A stretch of 32,149 bases of DNA from Actinomycetes bacterium. GTDB taxonomy: Bacteria > Actinomycetota > Actinomycetes > Actinomycetales > Micrococcaceae. The position numbers were made by a program, and so were the translations under genes. Positions 7,307-14,982 of this stretch are shown here, piece after piece. How positions within the stretch are numbered: the first letter of the stretch is position 1; each line of letters opens with the position of its first letter. The stretch lies in the NCBI GenBank assembly GCA_023426375.1, contig JAFAAV010000117.1, positions 1 through 32,149 on the forward strand. The letters run 5' to 3'. The notes below the pieces were generated by a model, which saw only the letters and a program-made list of their open reading frames with translations, was not told the DNA's origin and did not search any database.

Positions 7307-9112
7307 GTGTCTGAAGGCGATCAACTAGACCTGTTCGGAGCGGCGGCGGACTTGCCTCCGGCGTACCCGGATCGTGCGGCGTGGGGCACGGCACCCAAGC
7401 TGCGTGCGTGGCAGGCGGAGGCCATTCGCCGCTACGAGGAAACTCAACCCCGGGATTTCATGGCCGTGGCAACGCCTGGTGCGGGTAAGACCACCTTCGC
7501 GTTGACCGTGGCCAAGAAACTTCACGATTCCGGCAAGATCCAACGCATCACCGTGGTCACCCCTACCGAGCACCTCAAGCGACAGTGGGCTGACGCGGCC
7601 GCGCGAGTGGGGCTTGCCCTGGACCCCAACTTCAAGAACGCGGACGGCAGCCACGGTTCCGCCTACATGGGTGCGGCCGTGACCTACGCGCAGGTGGCCA
7701 ACAAACCGCTGTTGCACCGGGCGCGTACCGAGGCTGGTCGAACCCTGGTCATCATGGACGAAATTCACCACGCGGGTGATGCACTCTCGTGGGGCGATGG
7801 CCTGCGAGAGGCCTTCGAACCTGCGGCACGGCGCTTGGCGCTGACGGGTACACCGTTCCGTTCGGATACATCACCCATTCCGTTCGTCACGTACCAGGAG
7901 GACCGGGACGGGATTCGTCGTTCCACCGCGGACTACACCTACGGTTACGGCGATGCGCTCAAGGACCACGTGGTTCGCCCGGTGATCTTCATGGCCTATT
8001 CGGGCCAGATGCGGTGGCGCACCTCCGCCGGCGAAGAAATGGCAGCCCAACTGGGGGAGGGATTCACCAAGGACATCACGTCCCAGGCGTGGCGCACCGC
8101 GTTGGATCCCAACGGACACTGGATTCCCTCGGTCCTGCAGGCAGCGGATCAGCGACTCACCCAGGTGCGGCGCACGGTTCCGGACGCCGGTGGGCTCGTG
8201 ATTGCAACCGATCACCAGGACGCCAAGGCCTACGCCGAACAGCTCAAGCTGATTACGGGCCGTCGGCCCACCGTGGTGCTCTCGGATGACAAGACGGCGT
8301 CCAACAAGATTGACGAGTTCTCCGAATCGGAAGAGCGTTGGATGGTGGCGGTCCGCATGGTCTCCGAGGGCGTCGACGTTCCGCGACTCGCGGTGGGCGT
8401 GTACGCGACCTCGACCTCCACCCCGTTGTTCTTCGCGCAGGCGGTCGGTCGTTTCGTGCGTGCGCGAAAGCGCGGTGAGACAGCGTCGGTATTCCTGCCC
8501 TCGGTCCCGGCTCTCATGGGACTGGCCAATTCGATGGAAGAGGAGCGCGATCACGCGCTCGACAAACCCAAGAACATGCCCGGGGTGGTGGACTTCGACC
8601 AGCCGATGGAGAGTGGCTGGGACGATGATCTGCTGGAGGAAGCCAACCGCGAAGAGAAAGCTTCCGGTTCACTCGCGCAGGGCAACTTCGAGGCGTTGGA
8701 TTCCGACGCTTCGTTCCACGGTGTGCTGTTCGACGGTGGTGCCTTCGGCGGCGGGGTTGCGGTCGGTTCCGAGGAGGAAGCCGACTTCCTGGGTATTCCC
8801 GGGCTGCTCGACGCCGAACAGGTCTCCACGCTCTTGCGCGAACGCCAGACCCGGCACGCCCAGCGACGCTCGGGCGAATCACACGCCGAACCGGCCCCAC
8901 CCGCGGTGCCCGATCACCGGCGGCTGAAGGAACTGCGGTCCCAGCTGTCCAAGAACGTCTCCGCGTGGTCGGCTCGCACGGGAACCCCGCACGGGATCAT
9001 TCACAATCAGTTGCGAGAGAAATGCGGTGGACCGGCGGTCGCCCAGGCCAGTGAGGATCAGATCACTGCGCGGCTCGAACTGTTGCAGCGTTGGTTCATC
9101 GGTCGGAAGTAA
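7307..9112 (+). CDS. Superfamily 2 DEAD/DEAH-box helicase (actinobacterial, DUF3039-linked)
   Basis: The product is about 601 residues from the GTG at 7307, which has AGAGGA upstream; an earlier GTG at 7238 would add 23 residues. Motifs in order: LRAWQ (32-36), Walker A ATPGAGKT (55-62), motif II DEIH (151-154), motif III-like LTGTPFRSD (179-187), motif V VSEGVDVP (352-359) and motif VI QAVGRFVRAR (378-387). The order and spacing resemble XPB/UvrB-type DNA translocases rather than RNA DEAD-box proteins. After an acidic linker (about 420-520), the C-terminal 75 residues form a helical domain (LRSQLSKNVSAWS... then HGIIHNQLREKCGG), probably for binding DNA or a partner. It should use ATP to move on or open nucleic acid; the pathway is unknown. 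It converges on pncA and shares a terminator with it. Confidence 0.88.
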   Translation: MSEGDQLDLFGAAADLPPAYPDRAAWGTAPKLRAWQAEAIRRYEETQPRDFMAVATPGAGKTTFALTVAKKLHDSGKIQRITVVTPTEHLKRQWADAAARVGLALDPNFKNADGSHGSAYMGAAVTYAQVANKPLLHRARTEAGRTLVIMDEIHHAGDALSWGDGLREAFEPAARRLALTGTPFRSDTSPIPFVTYQEDRDGIRRSTADYTYGYGDALKDHVVRPVIFMAYSGQMRWRTSAGEEMAAQLGEGFTKDITSQAWRTALDPNGHWIPSVLQAADQRLTQVRRTVPDAGGLVIATDHQDAKAYAEQLKLITGRRPTVVLSDDKTASNKIDEFSESEERWMVAVRMVSEGVDVPRLAVGVYATSTSTPLFFAQAVGRFVRARKRGETASVFLPSVPALMGLANSMEEERDHALDKPKNMPGVVDFDQPMESGWDDDLLEEANREEKASGSLAQGNFEALDSDASFHGVLFDGGAFGGGVAVGSEEEADFLGIPGLLDAEQVSTLLRERQTRHAQRRSGESHAEPAPPAVPDHRRLKELRSQLSKNVSAWSARTGTPHGIIHNQLREKCGGPAVAQASEDQITARLELLQRWFIGRK

Positions 9113-9139
9113 TAGCTTGGGCAACGAGTAGAGCGAGTG

Positions 9140-9179
9140 TGACGAAGGCTCCGAACGGGATCGTTCGGAGCCTTCGTCA
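9140..9179. terminator. Bidirectional terminator between helicase and pncA
   Basis: A perfect 18-bp stem (9140-9157 with 9162-9179) with the 4-nt loop GGAT sits between the convergent genes. T-rich bases follow on both strands only weakly, but the stem is among the strongest in the window. Confidence 0.88.
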
Positions 9180-9213
9180 TGTGATCAGTGTCGATCAGTA
9201 GCGGTGGGGAGAC

Positions 9214-9831
9214 TCAGTCGAGATCCTCCACCACCGCGACGCCCGCGTCGGCGAGATCTACCACGGCACGTTCGCCAGCATCCTTGGCCACCGGAGCGGT
9301 CAACGGGAGCAGCACTCGGGTCTCGTACCCGGCGTCCACAGCGTCCTTGGCCGTGGCCAGCACACAGTGGTCGAGGGCGAGACCCACGACGTCCACGGCT
9401 TCGATCTCGTTCTCCTGGAGCCAGTCGTCCAGACTGCTGCGCTCCTCGTCCGTGTCCTGGGGGTCCTCGCCCATGGGCACGTCCACGTCCGGGGCGGAGA
9501 GACCCTCGAAACCGGAGTAGGCGGCGTCGTAGGCGCCCTTGCGGAAGAATTCGTTGACGTAGTCGGTATCAAAATTCTTGTGGGTCTCAGCACCGTCCGT
9601 CTCGGCCACGCAGTGCACCGGCCAGCTGGACACGAAATCGGGGTCGTCGCTGAAATGCGTCCCGGGATCGATGTGCCAGTCCTGGGTTGCGGCCACCACC
9701 CGATAGTCCGCGTGGTGGTCGTCCAGGTACTCCGAGATCTGGGCGGCCACTGCGGCACCGCCGGTCACGGCCAAGCTGCCGCCCTCGCAGAAGTCGTTCT
9801 GTACGTCAACGATGATGAGTGCTGTGCGCAC
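9214..9831 (-). CDS. pncA: Nicotinamidase (isochorismatase superfamily)
   Basis: PncA hydrolyses nicotinamide to nicotinate and ammonia in the cytoplasm, the first step of NAD salvage. The 205-residue protein shows the catalytic triad Asp9 (ALIIVDVQNDF), Lys98 (FRKGAYDAAYSGFEG) and Cys156 (GLALDHCVLATA) and the metal site Asp51, His53, His59 (QDWHIDPGTH). The family usually has 180-215 residues. The GTG start at 9831 has a perfect AAGGAGG Shine-Dalgarno site 5 nt upstream, within the 14-nt gap after pncB, so the two genes form an operon. In mycobacteria this enzyme class also activates pyrazinamide. Its product is the substrate of PncB, encoded just before. Confidence 0.95.
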   Translation of the reverse strand: MRTALIIVDVQNDFCEGGSLAVTGGAAVAAQISEYLDDHHADYRVVAATQDWHIDPGTHFSDDPDFVSSWPVHCVAETDGAETHKNFDTDYVNEFFRKGAYDAAYSGFEGLSAPDVDVPMGEDPQDTDEERSSLDDWLQENEIEAVDVVGLALDHCVLATAKDAVDAGYETRVLLPLTAPVAKDAGERAVVDLADAGVAVVEDLD

Positions 9832-9845
9832 GGGTGCCTCCTTGA

Positions 9846-11186
9846 TCAGTGTGCGGTTCCGGGCTCGATGACCGTGGGGATCACGGGTTCGCCCTCGGAC
9901 AGACGTCGCGCCGCGCGGGGCAGTTCCGCCACGGACTGGGTATGGCGCTCGCGGGCACGATCCACGGCCTGGGCGCCCACGAAACCGTCTCGCAGTTCGC
10001 CGCCGGTCACGTAGTCCACGAGTAGTTCGCGGTCGTCGCCGTCGTCGGTGGGCTCGTGGGAGATTCCCACAATTTCCTGGGTGGCCACGCCCTGGTCATT
10101 ACGACGGCGCAGCGCGAACTTTTCGCCACCGACCGAGGCCTTCCCGGATGAAGCCTTGGCCACGGGCTCCATGGTTCCGGAGGTTCCCTCGCGGGCCACG
10201 AGTTTGTAGACCATGGATGACGTGGGTGCACCGGAACCTGTGACCAGGCGTGTGCCTACGCCGTACGAGTCCACGGGTGCTGCGCGCAGCGCGGCAATGG
10301 CGTACTCGTCCAGATCGCTGGTTACGGTGATCCGGGTGTTGGCGTTGCCGAGCTTGTCCAGCAGGGACCGCACCGCTGAGGCCTGGGTGACGAGGTCACC
10401 CGAGTCCAGCCGGACACCGCCCAGATCGGGGCCGGCAATGTCCACGGCGAGCTTGACGGCCTTCTCCACATCGTAGGTATCCACCAGAAGTGTGGTGTCT
10501 ACACCCAGGGCATCGATCTGTGCCCTGAAGGCCTGCTCCTCCGTGTCGTGCAACAGCGTGAAGGAGTGAGCCGCGGTGCCCACGGTTTTCACGCCGTACC
10601 GGTAGCCGGCCTCCAAGTTGGAGGTCGAGGCAAAGCCCGCAATGACCGCAGCACGTGCGGCGGCCACCGCAGCTTCATCGTGGGCGCGGCGGGATCCCAT
10701 TTCGATGCACGGACGACCACCAGCTGCGCCGACCATGCGGGACGCAGCGGAAGCCACGGCGGAATCGTAGTTGAGCACGGACAGGATGTAGGTCTCGAGC
10801 ACGCAGGCCTCGGCAAAGGAGGACTCCACGGTCAGTAGCGGCGAGTAGGGGAAGTAGACCTCTCCCTCGGCGTAGCCGCGGATCTGACCGGTGAAACGGA
10901 AGTTCTCGAGGTATTCGATGGTCTGCTGATCCACCACGTTCGTGTCTCGCAGAAAGCGCAGCTGTTCCTCGGAGAAGCGGAACTTCTCGAGACCCTCGAG
11001 CACGCGGCCCACTCCGGCGAACACGCCGTACCGGCGGCCGTTGGGCAGACGGCGGGCGAAGACTTCGAACACGCTGCGCCGCGAGGCCGTGCCCCCACGC
11101 AGTGCGGCTTGGAGCATGGTGAGCTCGTAGTGGTCCGTCATGAGGGAGGTCGGACGGGGTTCCCATGGGTAGCTGCGCTCATTCAC
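9846..11186 (-). CDS. pncB: Nicotinate phosphoribosyltransferase
   Basis: PncB joins nicotinate and PRPP, with ATP, to give nicotinate mononucleotide for NAD synthesis. The 446-residue length is normal. Recognisable features are the N-terminal TDHYELTML (17-25), ENFRFTGQIRGYAEGEVYF (94-112), IEMGSRRAHD (161-170), the AGYRYG turn and GTAAHS (203-208), whose His207 corresponds to the histidine phosphorylated during catalysis in this family, and the phosphoribosyl site VRLDSGD. The start is GTG at 11186, with TAGGCT (11193-11198) 6 nt upstream and no Shine-Dalgarno site. It is divergent from clpS, the same arrangement as pncB1/clpS in M. tuberculosis, and is followed directly by pncA. Confidence 0.96.
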   Translation of the reverse strand: MNERSYPWEPRPTSLMTDHYELTMLQAALRGGTASRRSVFEVFARRLPNGRRYGVFAGVGRVLEGLEKFRFSEEQLRFLRDTNVVDQQTIEYLENFRFTGQIRGYAEGEVYFPYSPLLTVESSFAEACVLETYILSVLNYDSAVASAASRMVGAAGGRPCIEMGSRRAHDEAAVAAARAAVIAGFASTSNLEAGYRYGVKTVGTAAHSFTLLHDTEEQAFRAQIDALGVDTTLLVDTYDVEKAVKLAVDIAGPDLGGVRLDSGDLVTQASAVRSLLDKLGNANTRITVTSDLDEYAIAALRAAPVDSYGVGTRLVTGSGAPTSSMVYKLVAREGTSGTMEPVAKASSGKASVGGEKFALRRRNDQGVATQEIVGISHEPTDDGDDRELLVDYVTGGELRDGFVGAQAVDRARERHTQSVAELPRAARRLSEGEPVIPTVIEPGTAH

Positions 11187-11192
11187 GCCCCC

Positions 11193-11198
11193 AGCCTA
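11193..11198 (-). promoter_or_regulatory. -10 box of the pncB-pncA operon (leaderless)
   Basis: TAGGCT is 6 nt upstream of the GTG. The -35 region overlaps the upstream part of the divergent clpS promoter in a gap of only 65 nt. Confidence 0.65.
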
Positions 11199-11236
11199 AT
11201 GGGATTGGGTCACTGCGCACATCCACAGGTGGCGGA

Positions 11237-11242
11237 TACGAT
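11237..11242 (+). promoter_or_regulatory. -10 box of clpS
   Basis: TACGAT lies 9 nt before the ATG at 11252. The spacing is long for a strictly leaderless mRNA but leaves no room for a Shine-Dalgarno site. Confidence 0.5.
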
Positions 11243-11251
11243 GGGCACACC

Positions 11252-11602
11252 ATGATTTGCACTCCCTTAGATCCGCGCGTTCGAAACGCGCCCGTTCTCA
11301 TGAGCGCGGCTCCCGCCGAGACCCCGGTTCTGACACAGGACCCCGAAACTCACACGATGCTCGACGTTCCGTGGAACGTGGTGGTGTGGGACGACCCCGT
11401 CAACCTCATGAGCTACGTGGTGTACGTGTTCCGCTCCTACTTCGGCTATTCGGATGCCAAAGCACGCAAGCTCATGCTCGAGGTCCACCACAACGGGCGG
11501 TCCATCGTGGCCTCGGGAACCCTCGAAGAAGCAGAGACCCATGTGAGTGCCCTCCACGGCTACGGCCTGTGGGCCACCTACGAGCGAGCGGATCAGCACT
11601 GA
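11252..11602 (+). CDS. clpS: ATP-dependent Clp protease adaptor ClpS
   Basis: ClpS binds the N-domain of ClpA/ClpC and hands over proteins with bulky N-terminal residues (N-end rule) for degradation by ClpP. The 116-residue product has a flexible N-terminus (1-38) and the ClpS core: WNVVVWDDPVNLMSYVVYVF, then the MLEVHHNG helix and the last strands ending GLWATYER. The Asp-Asp-Pro-Val-Asn loop (47-51) and the His-His pair (79-80) line the known N-degron pocket. The start at 11252 follows from the -10 box; an ATG at 11300 is the alternative. Its stop codon overlaps the ATG of the DUF2017 gene (TGATG), so both are translated together. Confidence 0.94.
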   Translation: MICTPLDPRVRNAPVLMSAAPAETPVLTQDPETHTMLDVPWNVVVWDDPVNLMSYVVYVFRSYFGYSDAKARKLMLEVHHNGRSIVASGTLEEAETHVSALHGYGLWATYERADQH

Positions 11603-12153
11603 TGGCGCACGGATTCAGGAAGACCCGCAAGGGCATCGTCGGGCGCTTCGAAGCACCCGAGGTGCAATTGCTCCAGAAGCTGTTCTCGGACGTGGCCGAA
11701 ACCCTCGAACCAGAGGCGCGTCCTGACGAAGACCCGCTGGCCGCCATGGTCGGCATCGACCAGGACGTCAGCGAGCCCACGGACCCGGCCCTGAAAAGGC
11801 TGTTGCCGGTGGCATCGTCGGATCCCGAACACGCCGAGGAATTCCGCCGGCTCACAGACCGGTCCCTGCGCGAGGCGAAGATCGGCGCGCTGAAAGCGTC
11901 GTCGTTGGCGTTGGAATCCGACCCCGTGACCCTGACTGTGGAACAAGCGCAAGATTTCGCGCGATCGCTCAACGACATCCGGTTGGTGTTGGCCACACGG
12001 TTGGAGATCACCACTTCGGAGGAAGCCGAACGGATCGGTGAGAAAGTTGATTTCGGTGAGGTCGAGGACATCAACGATTACATGGCGGTGGTCTACAACT
12101 TCGTGTCGTGGCTGCAGGAGTCGCTCATGAATGCGTTGCTCAAGACGCTCTGA
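11602..12153 (+). CDS. DUF2017 family protein
   Basis: The 183-residue protein is polar and mostly helical by composition, with conserved-looking stretches EAPEVQLLQKLFSDV (19-33), RLTDRSLREAKIGAL and the C-terminal YMAVVYNFVSWLQESLMNALL. There is no signal peptide, membrane segment or catalytic motif. The DUF2017 family is actinobacterial and of unknown function, and it is coupled to clpS in many genomes, including M. tuberculosis (Rv1331-Rv1332), which suggests a role around Clp proteolysis. Here the ATG shares a base with the clpS TGA. No promoter of its own is visible. Confidence 0.88.
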   Translation: MAHGFRKTRKGIVGRFEAPEVQLLQKLFSDVAETLEPEARPDEDPLAAMVGIDQDVSEPTDPALKRLLPVASSDPEHAEEFRRLTDRSLREAKIGALKASSLALESDPVTLTVEQAQDFARSLNDIRLVLATRLEITTSEEAERIGEKVDFGEVEDINDYMAVVYNFVSWLQESLMNALLKTL

Positions 12154-12377
12154 CCGTTGCGGGTGCGGCGCGGGGGACTGTGAGATGTCTCGCATGTGTT
12201 GCACCGTTCGACAACACGCACCGAAGCATTCGGTACTTTGGATGCGCACTTTGTGCCGAATTTCCCAGTTTTCCGCCGCCGTGCTGCGTGCTCGAGCAAC
12301 AAATGTTACCTGTAGTGTGCCCGCTCCTCGGTTGCTCGGATAGGGAAAATCAGCGCGGACCATTACTGTCTTTCGAT
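12154..12377. other. 224-nt gap between DUF2017 and murI
   Basis: No gene is seen. The AT content is higher than around it. An 8-bp inverted repeat CGAGCAAC/GTTGCTCG (12293-12300 and 12331-12338) encloses TAGTGT (12312-12317), a possible second promoter. A T-run (GTTTTCC) without a clear stem lies at about 12269. In M. tuberculosis this interval holds several genes, including mec-cysO-cysM; here it is empty. Confidence 0.5.
12364..12369 (+). promoter_or_regulatory. Candidate -10 box of murI
   Basis: TACTGT lies 8 nt before the ATG at 12378. A GTG at 12393 with AGGA 7 nt upstream is a competing start on the same transcript. Confidence 0.4.
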
Positions 12378-13271
12378 ATGCAGGATGAGCACGTGAACAC
12401 TTCAGGCCCCAATCCGAACTCGCCCATTGGCGTGTTCGATTCCGGCGTGGGTGGATTGACCGTTGCCCGTTCGATCATCGACCAGCTACCGCACGAGGAA
12501 ATCCTGTACGTGGGGGACACCGCACATGGTCCCTACGGTCCACTGCCCATCGCCCGCGTGCGCTCGCTGGCCATGGACATCATGGACGACCTGGTCGACT
12601 CCGGGGTCAAACTTCTGGTGATCGCTTGCAACACGGCCTCTGCCGCGGTGCTGCGAGATGCCCGCGAGCGGTACACCCGGGCCTATAACATTCCCGTGGT
12701 CGAGGTGATCCAGCCGGCCGTTCGGCGGGCGGTGGCCACCACGCGCAATGGGAAGATCGGTGTCATCGGCACGGAAGCCACCGTGGGATCCCGTGCCTAC
12801 GACGATACTTTCGCCGCGGCACCTCACCTGGATGTCACCTCCGTGGCCTGCCCGGAATTCGTCGAGTACGTGGAACGCGGTGTGACCACGGGTCCCGAAC
12901 TGCTGCGTGCGGCGCAGGGTTACCTCGAACCGCTCAAGGACGCCGGTGTGGACACCCTGGTTCTTGGATGCACCCACTACCCACTGTTGACCGCGGTGAT
13001 CTCCTACGTCATGGGGGACAGCGTGAACCTAGTCTCATCCGCAGAGGAGACTGCCCGCGACGTCTACCGCGCTCTCATGGACAACAACTTGGAACGCGAT
13101 GTGGACCTCACCCCGCATCACGAGTTCCTGGCCACGGGTGACCCCGAAAGTTTTGAAGTCCTTGCCCGCAGGTTCCTCGGACCCGAGGTCCTGCGCGTCC
13201 GTCATACGTCCTCGGTGGCCGAGCAGTACCCCACGGGTTCTCTGGCCATGATCCACCCGGCTCAGCGTTGA
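12378..13271 (+). CDS. murI: Glutamate racemase
   Basis: MurI makes D-glutamate for peptidoglycan by cofactor-independent racemisation, using two cysteines. With the ATG at 12378 the protein has 297 residues. Seen are IGVFDSGVGGLTVAR (17-31; Asp21, Ser22), VIACNTASA with the first catalytic Cys84, and LVLGCTHYPLL with the second, Cys198, next to Thr199-His200. All catalytic residues are present. The true start may be GTG 12393 (five residues shorter). It is followed 28 nt later by a metallo-beta-lactamase gene and then rph and rdgB, the same order as Rv1338-Rv1341 in M. tuberculosis. Confidence 0.95.
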   Translation: MQDEHVNTSGPNPNSPIGVFDSGVGGLTVARSIIDQLPHEEILYVGDTAHGPYGPLPIARVRSLAMDIMDDLVDSGVKLLVIACNTASAAVLRDARERYTRAYNIPVVEVIQPAVRRAVATTRNGKIGVIGTEATVGSRAYDDTFAAAPHLDVTSVACPEFVEYVERGVTTGPELLRAAQGYLEPLKDAGVDTLVLGCTHYPLLTAVISYVMGDSVNLVSSAEETARDVYRALMDNNLERDVDLTPHHEFLATGDPESFEVLARRFLGPEVLRVRHTSSVAEQYPTGSLAMIHPAQR

Positions 13272-13299
13272 GTCGGTACCACGAAAGGCACCCGTAGTC

Positions 13300-14139
13300 A
13301 TGATGTTGACCGTCATTGGGAACACCGGTAGCTTTCCGGGTCCCAACTCTCCCGCGTCGTGTTACTTGCTGACCGGTGAGGATCACGAGGGCCGTACGTG
13401 GCGCGTGATCCTGGACATGGGTAACGGTTCGCTGGGCGTGCTGCAGCGACAGCTCGACCTGGAAGACATCGACGCCGTGATGATCTCCCACCTGCATCCC
13501 GATCACTGCGTGGACCTGGCCGGCTTGCACGTGGCGGTCAAGTGGGACCCGCGTGGGTGGAATGCCGGGCGCATCCCGTTGTACGGTCCGTCCGGTTTGC
13601 ACGCCTACCTCAATCGCTCACACGCGATGCCCGAGGGGCACAGCATGGAGACGGAATTCGTGTTCAACGTGTGGCAGGAACGGCAACCGGTCACCGTGGG
13701 ACCGTTCACCGTCACGCCGTTCGAAGTGGTGCACCCTTGCCCCGAGCCTTACGCCTTACGTGTCGAATTCGATGGTCCGATGGGCCCGTCCGTGCTGACC
13801 TATTCCGGGGACACGGACGCGTGTGACGCGCTGGTGGATGCTGCCAGGGACGCTGATCTGTTCCTGTGCGAGGCGGCCTACGAAGAGGGCCGCGAGGACC
13901 ATCTCCGAGGGATCCACCTGACCGGTTACCGCGCAGGTCAGGCCGCTGCCCAGGCCAATGTGCACCAGCTGTTGCTGACCCATCTGCCGGTGTGGAATTC
14001 ACCCACCAAAACACGCCGAGAAGGAATCGCGGCATTCAGCGGGCCGGTAGGCATCGCCGAACCGGGGTACACCTACAAGGTGGTTCCGGCGAATGTCACC
14101 ATTTCAGGTGCGTTGGCAAGGCCAGCTACAGCGGACTAG
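13300..14139 (+). CDS. MBL-fold phosphodiesterase, Rv1339/CpdA-like (cyclic nucleotide degradation)
   Basis: The 279-residue protein is a metallo-beta-lactamase fold hydrolase: zinc motif HLHPDH (64-69), a later zinc aspartate in TYSGDTDA, and the final histidine in LLTHLPVW. The N-terminal GNTGSFPGPNSPASCYLL is typical of the group near RNase Z and class II phosphodiesterases. The M. tuberculosis counterpart in the same position between murI and rphA (Rv1339) has been described as an atypical cAMP phosphodiesterase, so degradation of cAMP is a reasonable inference but not proven here. The start is ATG 13300 (or 13303) behind GAAAGG. Its TAG stop is also the first three bases of the rph -10 box. 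Confidence 0.85.
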   Translation: MMLTVIGNTGSFPGPNSPASCYLLTGEDHEGRTWRVILDMGNGSLGVLQRQLDLEDIDAVMISHLHPDHCVDLAGLHVAVKWDPRGWNAGRIPLYGPSGLHAYLNRSHAMPEGHSMETEFVFNVWQERQPVTVGPFTVTPFEVVHPCPEPYALRVEFDGPMGPSVLTYSGDTDACDALVDAARDADLFLCEAAYEEGREDHLRGIHLTGYRAGQAAAQANVHQLLLTHLPVWNSPTKTRREGIAAFSGPVGIAEPGYTYKVVPANVTISGALARPATAD

Positions 14140-14142
14140 GCT
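14113..14142 (+). promoter_or_regulatory. Promoter of rph inside the end of the upstream gene
   Basis: TTGGCA (14113-14118), an 18-nt spacer and TAGGCT (14137-14142) make the best -35/-10 pair in the window. The TAG of the -10 box is the stop codon of the MBL gene, and the rph ATG follows 6 nt after the box, giving a leaderless mRNA. Confidence 0.7.
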
Positions 14143-14148
14143 GGCGAT

Positions 14149-14982
14149 ATGACTTCGCCTACCGATCCGTCACAAGAAAATTCCACACTGGTCGGAGAGC
14201 GATCCACCCCTGATATGGCCACTGCCGATTCGACCTCGGCGAACGTAGTGCGATCCGACGGCCGATCCGTGGACGAGTTGCGTCCCATCACCATCACCCG
14301 TGGTTGGTCGGATCAGGCCGAGGGCTCGGCCCTCATCGAATTCGGCGGCACGCGCGTGCTGTGCACCGCGTCCCTGACCGAGGGGGTTCCGCGCTGGCTC
14401 AAGGGCGAAGGCCGCGGTTGGGTCACGGCCGAGTACGCCATGCTTCCGCGGGCCACCTCGACCCGCTCCGCGCGTGAGTCCGTCAAGGGCAAGATCGGCG
14501 GCCGTACCCACGAGATCTCCCGGCTGATCGGCCGTGCTCTGCGCTCCATCATCGATCTCAAAGCGCTCGGTGAGAATACCGTGGTGCTCGACTGCGACGT
14601 GCTGCAGGCTGACGGTGGTACCCGTACCGCCGCCATTACCGGGGCCTACGTTGCCCTGGCGGAGGCCATTTCCTGGGCCCACGCGAACGGCGTGATCAAA
14701 CCCAACGTCAAGCCGCTCGTGGACACCGTATCCGCCGTGTCCGTGGGCATCATCGACGGCGTGCCCATGCTCGACCTTCCCTACGTGGAGGACGTTCGAG
14801 CCGAGACCGACATGAACGTGGTGGTCACCGGTTCCGGAGACTTCGTGGAGGTGCAGGGCACCGCAGAGGGTGCACCCTTCAACCGCCGTGAGCTGGACGT
14901 TCTGCTCGACCTCGCGGTCGCGGGCTGTGCTCAGTTGGCCACCATTCAGCAGGAGACGCTGGAGGCGGGCCGTGGACGCTGA
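14149..14982 (+). CDS. rph: Ribonuclease PH
   Basis: RNase PH trims the 3' ends of tRNA precursors and other RNAs by phosphorolysis, forming a hexameric ring. The core begins at RSDGR (35-39) and DELRPITITRG (42-52) and continues with the Arg-rich RATSTRSARES stretch, KGKIGGRTHEISRLIGRALR, and VVLDCDVLQADGGTRTA, which holds the conserved acidic and phosphate-binding residues. Total length is 277, because about 33 residues (Thr/Ser/Asp-rich) precede the normal start of the family. The leaderless promoter fixes the ATG at 14149, so the extension is probably real, though an internal ATG at 14215 exists. The 3' end overlaps rdgB by 11 nt. Confidence 0.95.
   Translation: MTSPTDPSQENSTLVGERSTPDMATADSTSANVVRSDGRSVDELRPITITRGWSDQAEGSALIEFGGTRVLCTASLTEGVPRWLKGEGRGWVTAEYAMLPRATSTRSARESVKGKIGGRTHEISRLIGRALRSIIDLKALGENTVVLDCDVLQADGGTRTAAITGAYVALAEAISWAHANGVIKPNVKPLVDTVSAVSVGIIDGVPMLDLPYVEDVRAETDMNVVVTGSGDFVEVQGTAEGAPFNRRELDVLLDLAVAGCAQLATIQQETLEAGRGR

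Noticed and set aside
9140..9179. Perfect 18-bp inverted repeat considered as a mobile-element end
   Set aside because: No transposase, target duplication or second copy; the site between convergent genes with a 4-nt loop fits a terminator.
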